Assembly: GCF_009696315.1 (NCBI RefSeq)
Contig: NZ_VUMG01000005.1
Coordinates: 86,218 to 150,217 of the forward strand
Source: Cutibacterium porci
GTDB lineage: Bacteria; Actinomycetota; Actinomycetes; Propionibacteriales; Propionibacteriaceae
DNA: 64,000 nucleotides
Direction of reading: 5' to 3'
A program made the translations under genes and the position numbers. Position 1 is the stretch's first letter, and each line of letters begins with the position of its first letter. Positions 45,614-55,200 of this stretch are shown here, in pieces. Below the pieces are notes generated by a model, which searched no databases, had not been told where the DNA came from, and worked only from the letters and a program-made list of their open reading frames with translations.

Positions 45614-46861
45614 ATGGCCGAGCCGAGTACCGCCGACAATCCGCGCTCACTTGCGTGGGTCGTCAATGCTGTCAAAGGGTGGGTGGAACGCTGCGGTGCC
45701 GTCTGGGTGCAAGCCCAGGTCATTGAGGTCGCCAGGCGCTCCGGCCCAACACAGTTCCTCACGTTGCGCGACCCCACCGAAGAAATCTCAGCTAGCGGCA
45801 CATGCCACCGTCGCGTCCTTGACGCCGCTGGACCAATCGAGTCTGGAATGACGGTTACCGCCCTCATCCGACCAACAGTGTGGTCACGCACCGGCAAGCT
45901 TTCCTTTGAAATCTCCGAGATCACCCCGACCGGAGAAGGCCAGCTCCTCGCCCAGCTAGAACGACGCAGGCGCCTGCTCGAAGCCGAGGGGCTCTTCGAC
46001 GTCACCCTCCATAAGCCGATTCCCGTTCTGCCGCGCGGCATCGGACTCATCACAGGGGCTGGCTCCGATGCTGAGCGCGACGTTCAGCGTCATGCCACGT
46101 TGCGCTGGCCCGCCGCCCGATTCGTCATCCGTAACACCCTGGTGCAAGGACCGATGGCGGCCCATCAGCTCATCGCCGCCCTTGCCGGCCTTGACGCAGA
46201 CCCTACGGTTGACGTCATCGTCATCGCCCGGGGAGGTGGGTCGCTAGAGGACCTCCTCCCCTTCAGCGACGAAGCCCTAGTCAGAGCGGTTTACGCCACT
46301 CGGACACCCGTCGTATCAGCCATCGGCCATGAACGAGACAATCCGATTCTCGATCTCGTCGCAGACCTGCGCGCATCGACACCCACCGACGCCGGCAAGC
46401 TGATCGTCCCGGACGCCGCTGAAGAATCCCAAGCTGTCACGATAGCCAGAACGCGGCTTCGCCAAAGCGTCACACGGTTCATCGACGTCGAGATGACCCA
46501 CCTTGCTCACATCCGTTCACGCCCGGTCATGGTCAATCCGGCAGCGACCCTCGATATTGCGGTGGAAAAACTCGACTCTACGTTGCAGCGTCTGCGTCTT
46601 GCGACGAATCGTGCCCTGGACGCCGAGAGCCGCGATGTCAGCCACATGTTAGAGCGCGTGCGAGCAATGTCGCCCAAGGCCACCTTGGATCGCGGCTACG
46701 CCATCCTCGCCGATTCTGACGGCGGCTCCATTACGTCAGTCGATGACACTGATACAGGCGCAAACCTTTCAGTCTACCTATCTGACGGTACTCTCGGCGT
46801 CACCGTCAATTCCCTCGATCGTCGTACGCCAAACCAACCCACGCCCCAGGAGGACTCATGA
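45614..46861 (+). CDS. xseA: Exodeoxyribonuclease VII large subunit
   Basis: 415 residues. The N-terminal OB-fold (GWVERCGAVWVQAQV, FLTLRDPTEEI) precedes the catalytic domain with IGLITGAGSDAERDVQ, VDVIVIARGGGSLEDLLPFSDE and AIGHERDNPILDLVADLRASTPTDA, all typical. A C-terminal coiled region ends in LDRGYAILADSDG. With XseB it degrades single-stranded DNA to oligonucleotides and acts in repair. The stop overlaps the xseB start by four bases. Confidence 0.96.
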   Translation: MAEPSTADNPRSLAWVVNAVKGWVERCGAVWVQAQVIEVARRSGPTQFLTLRDPTEEISASGTCHRRVLDAAGPIESGMTVTALIRPTVWSRTGKLSFEISEITPTGEGQLLAQLERRRRLLEAEGLFDVTLHKPIPVLPRGIGLITGAGSDAERDVQRHATLRWPAARFVIRNTLVQGPMAAHQLIAALAGLDADPTVDVIVIARGGGSLEDLLPFSDEALVRAVYATRTPVVSAIGHERDNPILDLVADLRASTPTDAGKLIVPDAAEESQAVTIARTRLRQSVTRFIDVEMTHLAHIRSRPVMVNPAATLDIAVEKLDSTLQRLRLATNRALDAESRDVSHMLERVRAMSPKATLDRGYAILADSDGGSITSVDDTDTGANLSVYLSDGTLGVTVNSLDRRTPNQPTPQEDS

Positions 46862-47094
46862 GCGACACCATCCCTGATGCGGTTTCTGAAGAGCCGGACA
46901 TCCCTTACGAGGCTGCCCGCGACGAGCTCGTCGGAATCGTCACTCGACTCGAATCTGGCGGGATCTCCTTGGCCGAGACTATGACGTTGTGGGAGCGCGG
47001 CGAGAAGCTAGCCGATATCTGCCAATCCTGGCTCGCCGGGGCACGAGCCCGCATCGACGCAGCCCGATCCGACGTCGATGCTTCGCAGTCCTGA
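46858..47094 (+). CDS. xseB: Exodeoxyribonuclease VII small subunit
   Basis: 78 residues, the usual length. The single helical hairpin has the family signature YEAARDELVGIVTRLESGGI and LAETMTLWERGEKLADIC. Several small subunits bind the coiled part of each large subunit. The ATG overlaps the xseA stop (ATGA). Confidence 0.94.
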   Translation: MSDTIPDAVSEEPDIPYEAARDELVGIVTRLESGGISLAETMTLWERGEKLADICQSWLAGARARIDAARSDVDASQS

Positions 47095-47112
47095 CGTTGA
47101 GCGGTCGAAAAA

Positions 47113-47661
47113 TCAGGACGTCGTCAGCATCTGCGCAAAGTCGGTGAGTACCGGATACTCTGCATCTGCGACGATCACCGCCGTTGAGGAGCCAATTGTC
47201 GTCGTTAGGGCGCGGGTGCGACCATCCGGACTGACCATCTTCACCCAGGTGTATCGACCGACTGTGACTTTGCCGTCCTCTGTAGCCGATCTCGTCACGG
47301 CTGCCACAAACGCCCGACGAGGTTCGTCGGACTGATTCACCGCTAGGTAAACGTTCTGGCTTGTCAAGAATCCCAACTCCCAGCGGTTTCCCGCAGAGAT
47401 GGTGTTGCCAACCCAACGATCTCCTCTGTTGGCATATCGGGCCTTCGTCGGTCGCCAATCCTCTGGAACCACCGCCGGAGCCAACACCGGGTATCGCGCA
47501 TGGGACCGTGCCGAAGCCGTCATCGACGTCCAATCGACCTGCTGGATGTTGGGCTCGTCGGGGGTTCTGGTAAAGAACCACACGATGAGCAACACCGGGA
47601 TGAGAATGACCGCCAAGGACAAAAACATGTCCTTGACACCGGCTCTGGAATTGCGTGGCAC
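47113..47661 (-). CDS. DUF4245 membrane protein
   Basis: 182 residues. A short basic N-terminus is followed by one helix (MFLSLAVILIPVLLIVWFF, about 12-30) and an exported domain. WTSMTASARSHARYPVLAP and WRPTKARYA are seen near the start of the domain, as in actinobacterial DUF4245 proteins. Function unknown. It converges with xseB and is 46 bases from the phoH stop on the same strand. Similar proteins sit in this position in Mycobacterium (Rv1100). Confidence 0.85.
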   Translation of the reverse strand: MPRNSRAGVKDMFLSLAVILIPVLLIVWFFTRTPDEPNIQQVDWTSMTASARSHARYPVLAPAVVPEDWRPTKARYANRGDRWVGNTISAGNRWELGFLTSQNVYLAVNQSDEPRRAFVAAVTRSATEDGKVTVGRYTWVKMVSPDGRTRALTTTIGSSTAVIVADAEYPVLTDFAQMLTTS

Positions 47662-47707
47662 CTCTCGATTGTTGCAGATGCAGCCCTCGCCGTCGCCTCA
47701 GACGATT

Positions 47708-49087
47708 TCAGGCAACCATGTCCTCCATCATTGATGTCACCAAAGCCGCGATCGGGGACCGCTCCGAGCGAGTCAAGGTGACATGCCCAAACAGGTCGTG
47801 GCCTCGCAGCCTCTCGACGACCGCTGCCACCCCGTCATAACGACCAACGCGTAGGTTGTCACGTTGGGCGACGTCGTGGGTAAGCACCACTCGCGAATTC
47901 TGGCCAATTCGAGAAAGCACCGTGAGCAACACGTTGCGTTCCAGAGACTGAGCTTCATCGACGATGACGAAGGCGTCGTGCAGCGACCGACCTCGGATGT
48001 GTGTCAGTGGCAAAATCTCAAGCATCCCCCGAGACATCACCTCTTCGATGACGTAGTTATTCGTCACGCTGGTAAGGGTGTCGAGGACCGCTTGCCCCCA
48101 CGGGGCCATCTTTTCCCCCTCGTCGCCGGGCAAGTAGCCCAAATCTTGGCCACCAACAGCGTAGAGCGGGCGAAAGACCATGACCTTTTTGTGGAGCTGA
48201 CGCTCCATCACTGCCTCAAGGCCTGCGCATAGGGCGAGGGCCGATTTTCCTGTTCCAGCTCGCCCTCCCATCGAGACGATTCCGACCTGGGGGTCGAGCA
48301 ACATGTCGAGTGCCACTCGCTGTTCAGCAGAACGGCCACGGATCCCGAACGCTTCCTGATCGTTGGGGATAAGACGGGCAGACGCATCGGGCATCCGCCG
48401 AGCCAACGCTGTTCCATTCGGGCCCTCCAATACCAATCCGGCGTGCACCGGGATTTCATCAAAAACCGAGTCGACGACGCTCCCTTCCTCATAAAGAGTC
48501 GAGATCATCTCATCGGGCACATCGAGGTTCACCATGCCGGTCCACCCACTACCGGGGACGAGCTCGTGGCGGTATTCCTCGGCTTCCAGGCCAATCGCCG
48601 ACGCTTTGACGCGCAGCGGCAAGTCCTTCGTCACCAACACGACTGAGTGCCCAGCGAGTCGGTAATTTTGCGCAACGGCCAGGATACGAGTGTCGTTATC
48701 CCCCAGCCGAAAACCATCGGGCAGACACGTCGGGTCCGAATGATTGAGCTCGACGAGCAGCACGCCTCCCTCGTCATTGACCGGCACTGGCCCGACGAGG
48801 CCGCCATTGTCGAGTCTCAACCGGTCGAGGATGCGCAGCGCCGCACGGGCAAAGTGCCCCAGCTCGGGGTGATGGCGCTTACCCTCCAGCTCGGTAATGA
48901 CGACGATCGGCACAACCACCTCATGCTCGGCAAAATTGAGCAGAGCGCGGGGGTCAGACAGCAGCACCGAGGTGTCGATGACGTAGGTTCGCCTCCCCTC
49001 GGGTGCCTCCGGAATCGGGCTGTGGGCTCGTTCGGAGCCTTCTGGACGGACGGACACGAATACCTCCCGTGACATGAGAGGTCGCAT
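47708..49087 (-). CDS. PhoH family ATPase with N-terminal PIN domain (PhoH2)
   Basis: 459 residues (455 from the ATG at 49075). The PIN RNase domain is at about 30-170: [35 protein letters not shown] and [17 protein letters not shown]. The PhoH ATPase follows: [17 protein letters not shown] (Walker A) and [14 protein letters not shown] (Walker B). Such PhoH2 proteins unwind and cut RNA. In mycobacteria phoH2 follows a small antitoxin-like gene, phoAT; here the 117 bases upstream hold no such gene. Confidence 0.94.
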   Translation of the reverse strand: MRPLMSREVFVSVRPEGSERAHSPIPEAPEGRRTYVIDTSVLLSDPRALLNFAEHEVVVPIVVITELEGKRHHPELGHFARAALRILDRLRLDNGGLVGPVPVNDEGGVLLVELNHSDPTCLPDGFRLGDNDTRILAVAQNYRLAGHSVVLVTKDLPLRVKASAIGLEAEEYRHELVPGSGWTGMVNLDVPDEMISTLYEEGSVVDSVFDEIPVHAGLVLEGPNGTALARRMPDASARLIPNDQEAFGIRGRSAEQRVALDMLLDPQVGIVSMGGRAGTGKSALALCAGLEAVMERQLHKKVMVFRPLYAVGGQDLGYLPGDEGEKMAPWGQAVLDTLTSVTNNYVIEEVMSRGMLEILPLTHIRGRSLHDAFVIVDEAQSLERNVLLTVLSRIGQNSRVVLTHDVAQRDNLRVGRYDGVAAVVERLRGHDLFGHVTLTRSERSPIAALVTSMMEDMVA

Positions 49088-49203
49088 CGAGGAAGGAAAC
49101 GTCGTCGAGGCGTCGAAAGCGGCCCCTCTGACATCAAATGTAGAGGCCGTGCGGTGGCGTCGAAGCGACCTCTTCTCCCATTCGCCCAGAGTTCACCCGC
49201 TGG

Positions 49204-49875
49204 TCAGATGACGGCAAGTCCGATGGCAACAGCGTGACAGATCGCCGCCACCGCCGTGCAGCTGTGAAAGACCTCGTGGAATCCAAACCAGGTAGGCGAT
49301 GGGTTTGGCCGCTGGCGGGCGTAGGCGACTGCTCCGACGGTATAGAACACCCCGCCGACGAGTATCAGGATGACGACCGCTGGCCCGCCAGCGCGCCAGA
49401 ACTGGGGAAGCCACCACAGCGCCGTCCATCCCATGACGATGTAAAGCACTGTCGAGGCCCATCGCGGCACCCCGTTCCACACGAATCGGAACGCCACCCC
49501 TAACAGCGCGCAAACCCAAATTATCGACAACAACATCACGCGGGACGCGCCGGTGGTTAGGCCAGCTGCCAGGGGGGTGTACGTGCCGGCAATAAACACT
49601 GCAATGTTGGCGTGATCGACGCGCCGCAAGACGTCCTTAACTTTCGCGCGCCACGGCACTCGGTGGTAGATAGCCGAGTTTCCGAACAACTCCAAGCCAG
49701 TCAGCATCCAGATCCCGACGGCAAATCGGTTTCCCCACGTCGGCGTGGCAATCATGAGGCCAACCCCAGCTAACAACATCAGCGGGGCCATGACGGTATG
49801 CACCCAGCCACGCAGCCGCGGTTTGGGGAGCCGTGAACCACGATCCGTGGCCTTTCTGCTGAACCCGGTCGTCAT
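49204..49875 (-). CDS. Hemolysin III family (PAQR/YqfA-like) membrane protein
   Basis: 223 residues from the ATG at 49875, behind GGGAGGACG. Seven helices. ELFGNSAIYHRVPW and RRVDHANIAVFIAGTYTPLA carry the Ser, His and Asp residues that define the metal-dependent CREST/PAQR fold, and FHEVFHSCTAVAAICH gives the final histidines. The name is historical; a membrane-lipid hydrolase role is more likely. It is divergent from the prenyl synthase gene, as in M. tuberculosis (Rv1085c/Rv1086). Confidence 0.92.
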   Translation of the reverse strand: MTTGFSRKATDRGSRLPKPRLRGWVHTVMAPLMLLAGVGLMIATPTWGNRFAVGIWMLTGLELFGNSAIYHRVPWRAKVKDVLRRVDHANIAVFIAGTYTPLAAGLTTGASRVMLLSIIWVCALLGVAFRFVWNGVPRWASTVLYIVMGWTALWWLPQFWRAGGPAVVILILVGGVFYTVGAVAYARQRPNPSPTWFGFHEVFHSCTAVAAICHAVAIGLAVI

Positions 49876-50019
49876 AGGTCGTCCTCCCCTCGCTACCGCA
49901 AAACCTACGGTTCGGTAGGTTTGCGAATCCAGCCTACCGTGCCCTGTATTCACGACGCGATTTCACCTCATAGCGCGGGCTATCGAACGATTCTGTCTAG
50001 CACTGACTACTCTGGACCT

Positions 50020-50841
50020 ATGAGCAGCCTGGACCACCGCTTGTCGAAGGTCAGCGAGACCCTCGACCGTATGCATCCGTCCGGCCTGTTGTACACCACC
50101 TACGAGGCACGTCTCCTTGACCAACTAGATCGCAGCCGTCTACCTCAACACGTCGCAGTCCTAGCTGACGGTAACCGTCGCTGGGCCCGACTCAATGCTC
50201 CAGGAGAGCCCTTGGTGGCCGGTTATGAGGCGGGAGCCGACCGCCTCAGGGAGTTTTGTACCTGGTGCGATGCCGTCGGCATCCCGATCATCACCCTGTG
50301 GGTGCTGTCGACCGACAATCTGCAGCGCGCCGAAACTGGCGAGCTCGGACCGCTCCTCAAGGTCATTGAATCCCTCGTCGACTCGTTAGCAACCAATTCA
50401 CGGTGGCGGGTCCAGGCTGTTGGGGACCTTGACCTTCTTCCTAAGGATATGGCCGAGTCGCTATGCCGGGCCGATCGCACCTCGGCCAGGCACGTCGGCA
50501 TGCATATCAATGTTGCAGTGGCTTACGGCGGCCGTCATGAGCTGCGTGACGCCGTCCGTTCCCTACTGGCCGAAGAAGCAGAAAAGGGCACCAGCCTGGC
50601 CGAATTAGCCCAAACACTAGAAATCGACCAGATCGGGGACCATCTGTATACCCGTGGCCAGCCCGACCCCGACCTCATTATTCGCACCTCAGGAGAGCAG
50701 CGCCTATCCGGGTTCCTTATGTGGCAAAGCGCCCACTCAGAATTCTACTTTTGCGAAGCGTTGTGGCCCGATTTTCGTAAGGTCGATTTCCTGCGAGCGC
50801 TACGCTCTTTTACCCAGCGGGAGCGGCGCTACGGTCGCTGA
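50020..50841 (+). CDS. Short-chain Z-isoprenyl diphosphate synthase (Rv1086-like)
   Basis: 273 residues from the ATG at 50020; upstream parts of the frame are not conserved. The substrate-binding motif is VAVLADGNRRWAR, with the Arg typical of the actinobacterial short-chain type in place of the usual MDGNGRWA. Later blocks are INVAVAYGGRHELRDAV, DPDLIIRTSGEQRLSGFLMW and FRKVDFLRALRSF. The C-terminus YGR also matches M. tuberculosis Rv1086, which makes Z,E-farnesyl diphosphate for decaprenyl phosphate. A cell-wall lipid carrier role is inferred. Confidence 0.92.
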   Translation: MSSLDHRLSKVSETLDRMHPSGLLYTTYEARLLDQLDRSRLPQHVAVLADGNRRWARLNAPGEPLVAGYEAGADRLREFCTWCDAVGIPIITLWVLSTDNLQRAETGELGPLLKVIESLVDSLATNSRWRVQAVGDLDLLPKDMAESLCRADRTSARHVGMHINVAVAYGGRHELRDAVRSLLAEEAEKGTSLAELAQTLEIDQIGDHLYTRGQPDPDLIIRTSGEQRLSGFLMWQSAHSEFYFCEALWPDFRKVDFLRALRSFTQRERRYGR

Positions 50842-50860
50842 TCCCGCTGGGGGCACCGTT

Positions 50861-52876
50861 TTAGACTCGTCGCCAGAGCGGTTCTTTAAGGTCTAAATAG
50901 TCACTGACCGGCTCAAAACACACCGTGCCACGGCACACCCAACAGGTCGGTTGGCCATCCCGCGGGGTACGCCCGTAAAACCAGGTGCCAAAATCAGCGC
51001 CTCCGTCGACCCGACGCATAATCGCCGACCCCGCCGGAGCCATACGCCACGCAGCCGCGGCCAGGTCACCAGGCTCATCGGTGGTATCCGCTATGACGAT
51101 TCCAGCCGGCTTGAGACCGCGACGAGCTTCGTCTGCGATGAGGAAGTCTGCCAGGCCCCAACCGGCAAATCGCGGCGTCGCAGCTACCACGGGCAGGAGA
51201 GCTGCGGAGGCTCGGTCGGCACGCTCGACGAAGTCGGCACGTTCAGCCATCAGGCCCACTCGGCGCAGGGCCATCACCATGACGGCAGTTGGGCTGGGAC
51301 AAGCGTCGTCGGTGAGTGTATGGGCGGGCACCGTGAGCAAGGGTGAATCCTCAGCATCGAGAAAACTACCGTCGGCAGCGCTAAAGCGGGTCACGGCCTG
51401 GTCAACTATGTCAACGGCGCGCTGCAGCCACACCGACTCTCCCGTCGCACCGGCCAAACCAGCAAAGGACAACCCAATCCAGGCGTAGTCTTCGCACACT
51501 GCAGAAGTTCCCGGACGATCATGGAACGATGTGCGCAACAACTCACCGTCATTCCAATGCGCCGTCCACAACGAGTCAGCCACGTCTCTGGCCTGTTGCA
51601 CCCACGACCACTCGCGCAGGATCATGCCGGCCTCGACGAGACCGTCAACGAGCATGGCATTCCACGCGGTGACCGCTTTCTCATCACGAGCCGGGGCACT
51701 GCGACGGCCTCGCGCGTCGAGCAGGATGTCCATGTCTGCGTTTACGCGCTCCCATTCGACGCGCCCCCGCAGCTGAAGAGTGCCCAGACCGTCGTCATCA
51801 AGGGGTTCAAGATGCACGAGCGGGCGCAACCATTCGGCTTCGTCAGAGCCTAGGGCGTCAGTAATGACATCCTGATTCCACAGGTAATAAATGCCCTCAC
51901 GCGTGTGCCCAGCAGCATCATCAGAGTCGGCGTCTAAGCCTGCGGCATACAAGCCGTTTGGCAACCGCATCTCCCGGTTGAGCCATCCGACGGTACGACG
52001 AGCAGCGTGGGAGTACAGATCACGGCGATCAGGGTCATGGTCGGCAGTGCGACGCCAACAGCGCGCCATCGTTCCTAGTAACAGAACATTATCGTAAAGC
52101 ATTTTCTCGAAGTGCGGCACCACCCATTGGGAGTCAGTCGAGTAACGGTGAAACCCGCCACCGACGTGGTCGAAGATGCCGCCTCGGACCAAATGCTCGC
52201 AGGTGTTTTGAGCCATGTCGAGGCTGGTTGGGTCGCCCTTAACGAGCAAGGCATCAATCAGCGTCGCATTGGGGAATTTCGTCGGCCCTCCGAATCCGCC
52301 GTGAACGATGTCGTAGTCAGTTCCGACGGCGTCGATGAGCTCACCGGCAATCGGCCTGGCGACGTCAGGTGCCTTCCCGACGGGGCGCAGGTGCTCGACA
52401 ATCGCTTCTGCAGAGGACACCACCTCATCGCGACGCTCTCGCCACGCCCCGCCGAGGGCTTCGACGAGCTCGACAAACCCCGGAAGTCCGCCACGACGCA
52501 CCGGCGGAAAATAGGTGCCAGCGAAGAATGGCTTGCCCTGAGGAGTCAGGAACACGGTGTTGGGCCAGCCTCCTTGCCCGGTCATTGCCAGGGTTACCTG
52601 CATCAACGCCGCGTCAACCTCGGGATGCTCCTCGCGATCGACCTTGACGGAGACAACGTTGGCGTTGATGACCTCGGCCACCTCAGGATCCGAAAAGGAC
52701 TCTAGGGCCATGACGTGGCACCAGTGGCAGCTCGAGTACCCTACCGAAACCATGACGGGCACATCCCGACGATGTGCCTCGTCAAACGCTTCCTTTCCCC
52801 ACGGGAACCAATCAACGGGGTTCGCAGCGTGCTGGATGAGATACGGGCTAGTGGACTCGCCAAGGTGGTTGGGCAT
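50861..52876 (-). CDS. DUF255 thioredoxin-domain protein (YyaL/SSP411 family)
   Basis: 671 residues, the usual length. The N-terminal thioredoxin-like part has [16 protein letters not shown] and [18 protein letters not shown], a CHWC redox pair. The (alpha/alpha)6 barrel follows: [48 protein letters not shown] and [10 protein letters not shown]. The role is unknown; cellobiose-epimerase-like folds have been noted. It converges with the prenyl synthase 19 bases away. Confidence 0.95.
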   Translation of the reverse strand: MPNHLGESTSPYLIQHAANPVDWFPWGKEAFDEAHRRDVPVMVSVGYSSCHWCHVMALESFSDPEVAEVINANVVSVKVDREEHPEVDAALMQVTLAMTGQGGWPNTVFLTPQGKPFFAGTYFPPVRRGGLPGFVELVEALGGAWRERRDEVVSSAEAIVEHLRPVGKAPDVARPIAGELIDAVGTDYDIVHGGFGGPTKFPNATLIDALLVKGDPTSLDMAQNTCEHLVRGGIFDHVGGGFHRYSTDSQWVVPHFEKMLYDNVLLLGTMARCWRRTADHDPDRRDLYSHAARRTVGWLNREMRLPNGLYAAGLDADSDDAAGHTREGIYYLWNQDVITDALGSDEAEWLRPLVHLEPLDDDGLGTLQLRGRVEWERVNADMDILLDARGRRSAPARDEKAVTAWNAMLVDGLVEAGMILREWSWVQQARDVADSLWTAHWNDGELLRTSFHDRPGTSAVCEDYAWIGLSFAGLAGATGESVWLQRAVDIVDQAVTRFSAADGSFLDAEDSPLLTVPAHTLTDDACPSPTAVMVMALRRVGLMAERADFVERADRASAALLPVVAATPRFAGWGLADFLIADEARRGLKPAGIVIADTTDEPGDLAAAAWRMAPAGSAIMRRVDGGADFGTWFYGRTPRDGQPTCWVCRGTVCFEPVSDYLDLKEPLWRRV

Positions 52877-52923
52877 AGTAGCCAGCCTACGAGGACAACC
52901 CCGTCCTCGGCCACCGGCTCAAT

Positions 52924-53124
52924 TCATCGGCTCTTAAGACCGTTATTGGCGTCCTCTCCATGCCCCTCTTTGAGGGCAGGGCCGCAGGGAACCTCATCGA
53001 AGTCGATACCGCGAATGTTGCGGCGAATGCTAATCCACGCGACGACGCCAAAGACAGCCAAAACGAGGCAGCACAAGAAGTTGGCGAGGCCGGTACTCAC
53101 GAGTTGGGCTGCAAGAACTGTCAT
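52924..53124 (-). CDS. Small single-helix membrane protein
   Basis: 66 residues. One helix (about 10-32, GLANFLCCLVLAVFGVVAWI) is followed by a basic and then acidic cytosolic tail (RRNIRGIDFDEVP). The position between DUF255 and DUF4307 genes equals that of Rv1083 in M. tuberculosis, itself a small membrane protein. Function unknown. The frame is credible because the coding strand and context fit, but the evidence is modest. Confidence 0.65.
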   Translation of the reverse strand: MTVLAAQLVSTGLANFLCCLVLAVFGVVAWISIRRNIRGIDFDEVPCGPALKEGHGEDANNGLKSR

Positions 53125-53150
53125 GCCGTCAGCTTACGCCCTAAGGCAGA

Positions 53151-53582
53151 ATGGGCCACGTGCCAACCCCAAGCCATGATCCCTCCCTCAACGATGCAGC
53201 TCGTGAGCGCATCGCGAACCGTTACCCCAAGCCTCGCCGAGCACCGTGGATCATTCTCAACATCGTGCTCGCGGCAATCCTTATCGGGTGGACGGTGTGG
53301 GCGGGGCTCTATCACGCCGACCAACCGATCCGTGCCAGCTTGCACGGCTACCAGGCGGTCTCCGATACCCGCGTCGACGTCACCATCAATCTTCACCGCC
53401 CCGACCCATCCGTCGCAGGCTCGTGCACCCTGGTTGCCACCGGGGCCGACCATGTCCGCGTCGGAGAGACGACGGTAACCTTCCCGGCAAGCGCCTCAAA
53501 GGATGAAACTATCCACACCAGTGTCAAAACGTTTTCCCGCGCTGTCACCGCTGAGCTCCAGAAGTGTGGACCGATGAGGTGA
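53151..53582 (+). CDS. DUF4307 membrane protein
   Basis: 143 residues. The N-terminus is cytosolic and charged (AARERIANRYPKPRRAP), then one helix (WIILNIVLAAILIGWTVWAGLY), then an exported beta-rich domain (QAVSDTRVDVTINLHRPDPS) with a paired-cysteine possibility (SCTLVATG, LQKCGPM). This matches DUF4307, an actinobacterial family found beside greA and mca. Function unknown. No mca lies nearby. Confidence 0.87.
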   Translation: MGHVPTPSHDPSLNDAARERIANRYPKPRRAPWIILNIVLAAILIGWTVWAGLYHADQPIRASLHGYQAVSDTRVDVTINLHRPDPSVAGSCTLVATGADHVRVGETTVTFPASASKDETIHTSVKTFSRAVTAELQKCGPMR

Positions 53583-53603
53583 CTGTCGCGGTAAGATAAT
53601 CGA

Positions 53604-54110
53604 ATGCCTGAGTCTGAAGATACTGTGTGGCTGACCCAAGAGGCTTTCGACAAGCTCACCCAGGAGCTGGAGTACCTCAAAGGCGAAGGCCGCACCGTTA
53701 TAGCCAACAAGATTGCCGACGCCCGTTCGGAGGGCGACCTGTCTGAAAACGGCGGCTATCACGCTGCCCGGGAGGAGCAAGGACAAGCCGAGGCCCGCAT
53801 CCGTCAACTCGAGCAGATGCTGCGCAACGCTGAAGTGGGTGAGGCTCCGTCCTCCTCCGATGAGGTCGTGCCGGGGTCCAAGGTAACGGTCTGCTACTTC
53901 GACGACCCGTCCGATACCGACACTTTCCTGCTCGGATCGCGCCAGGTGATGGGCCTTGACGATTCCGTCGACATCTCCGTGTATTCGCCGCAATCTCCCC
54001 TTGGAGGTGCCATTTTGGGCCATTCGAAAGGCGAGTCAACCGAGTACAAGGCCCCCAATGGCAAGACGATTAAGGTGACGATCCTTGACGTCGAGCCATT
54101 CGAAGAGTGA
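53604..54110 (+). CDS. greA: Transcription elongation factor GreA
   Basis: 168 residues. The N-terminal coiled coil has WLTQEAFDKLTQELEYLKGEGR and IADARSEGDLSENGGYHAAREEQGQAEARI; the acidic tip residues (D..E) in the SEGDLSEN turn coordinate magnesium in the RNA polymerase channel. The C-terminal FKBP-like domain ends LGGAILGHSKGESTEYKAPNG. It stimulates cleavage of backtracked RNA. It is 21 bases after the DUF4307 gene, on the same strand. Confidence 0.97.
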   Translation: MPESEDTVWLTQEAFDKLTQELEYLKGEGRTVIANKIADARSEGDLSENGGYHAAREEQGQAEARIRQLEQMLRNAEVGEAPSSSDEVVPGSKVTVCYFDDPSDTDTFLLGSRQVMGLDDSVDISVYSPQSPLGGAILGHSKGESTEYKAPNGKTIKVTILDVEPFEE

Positions 54111-54136
54111 CGCTCATCGCCGCATCGTTCATCATG

Positions 54137-54169
54137 GTGAGGGCAGGGTGCTGAACACCCTGCCCTCAC
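54137..54169 (+). terminator. Terminator of greA
   Basis: GTGAGGGCAGGGTG and CACCCTGCCCTCAC form perfect 14-base arms around a five-base loop, 26 bases past the greA stop. It also lies 20 bases beyond the stop of the converging DUF4097-like gene and may serve both. Confidence 0.85.
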
Positions 54170-54188
54170 AGTGTTCTGCCGAGTATCC

Positions 54189-55163
54189 TCACATCGCGCG
54201 GACAGCAATCCGCCCAACTAAGCAGGAAAGGTCGAGGCGGGCAGACCCGTTGCCCACCACGTACTCGTCAACCTCGCCGCCTTCAGGCCACGAGATCATG
54301 CCAGTCTGTGCCTTGCCTCGCACTGACACGTTGGAAGCACCTGCCAGCCTGATGCTGAGATTTCCCGATTCGACGCGGATTTGGGAACGCCCGGTATCGA
54401 TGCATCCGGTAATGCTGGCATTTCCGGCCTGAAAGAGTCCATCCTCAATCTGATGTACTCCGTCGATCTCGGTAACGCCAGCAGTAACACGCACCCGCCC
54501 GAACTTCTCGATCCCGCTGGCGCGCAGCGAGCCACCAGACAGTTCGATATCGACAGGAAGGTCAGGGTGTACCCGGACCGTCACTTCACGGCCAAGGCCC
54601 AGATCCTTCACCCCATCCATATCGGTCGGGAGACGGAATCGCTTGAGAACGCCGAAGTCGGGAGCCAGATGCCCGTCAATCCCGACCTCGATGATCCGTC
54701 CAATGCGCCGACGAGTGTGCTTGCCCTCGATCTGCACACCCGACAATGATCGGTCCCCAACCAGTCGAATGCGACGACCACTACAGTTAATTCGAATTGC
54801 GTCCACATCCGTCGCCGCATCGACGTTTTTCTCCGGATCGTCTCCTCCACTGGCTCGACGCGGCCCCGGCGACATCGTCGAAGCGACCGTTTCCCCCACA
54901 GTCTCTGCCATGCCAGACACGACACGCCATGCGGACCGAAGCCCTTCCCTCGCCTCTGGCGGAATCGTAAACCCACCCAGCGGACCGCTCTGAGATTCGG
55001 ATGTTTCGTCCTCAGTAGCCCGGTGTCGAGGGCCCGGTCCATCATCGGGGCCGCTCGTAGTTCCCTGTGCTTGTCCGGCGGCGGCGATACGGCGGTTCGC
55101 CTCGGCAGTGTCAATCCTCCCGGCAGCAAGGTCCTCGAGGATGGCGGTGATGTCAGCGCTCAT
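54189..55163 (-). CDS. DUF4097-like protein with short N-terminal helical domain
   Basis: 324 residues. A helical N-terminal segment (ITAILEDLAAGRIDTAEANRRI) resembles SHOCT-like modules in Actinobacteria. A low-complexity, acidic linker (about 35-125) follows. The C-terminal half is a beta-helix-like domain with repeated strands (IRLVGDRSLSGVQIEG, VDIELSGGSLRASGIE, SNVSVRGKAQTGMISW), as in DUF4097 adhesin-like proteins. No signal peptide is visible. Function unknown; some relatives sit near envelope-stress genes. Confidence 0.72.
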   Translation of the reverse strand: MSADITAILEDLAAGRIDTAEANRRIAAAGQAQGTTSGPDDGPGPRHRATEDETSESQSGPLGGFTIPPEAREGLRSAWRVVSGMAETVGETVASTMSPGPRRASGGDDPEKNVDAATDVDAIRINCSGRRIRLVGDRSLSGVQIEGKHTRRRIGRIIEVGIDGHLAPDFGVLKRFRLPTDMDGVKDLGLGREVTVRVHPDLPVDIELSGGSLRASGIEKFGRVRVTAGVTEIDGVHQIEDGLFQAGNASITGCIDTGRSQIRVESGNLSIRLAGASNVSVRGKAQTGMISWPEGGEVDEYVVGNGSARLDLSCLVGRIAVRAM

Positions 55164-55200
55164 AGCATCAACTTTACGGGAGGTTCCAACACGTCAATGA

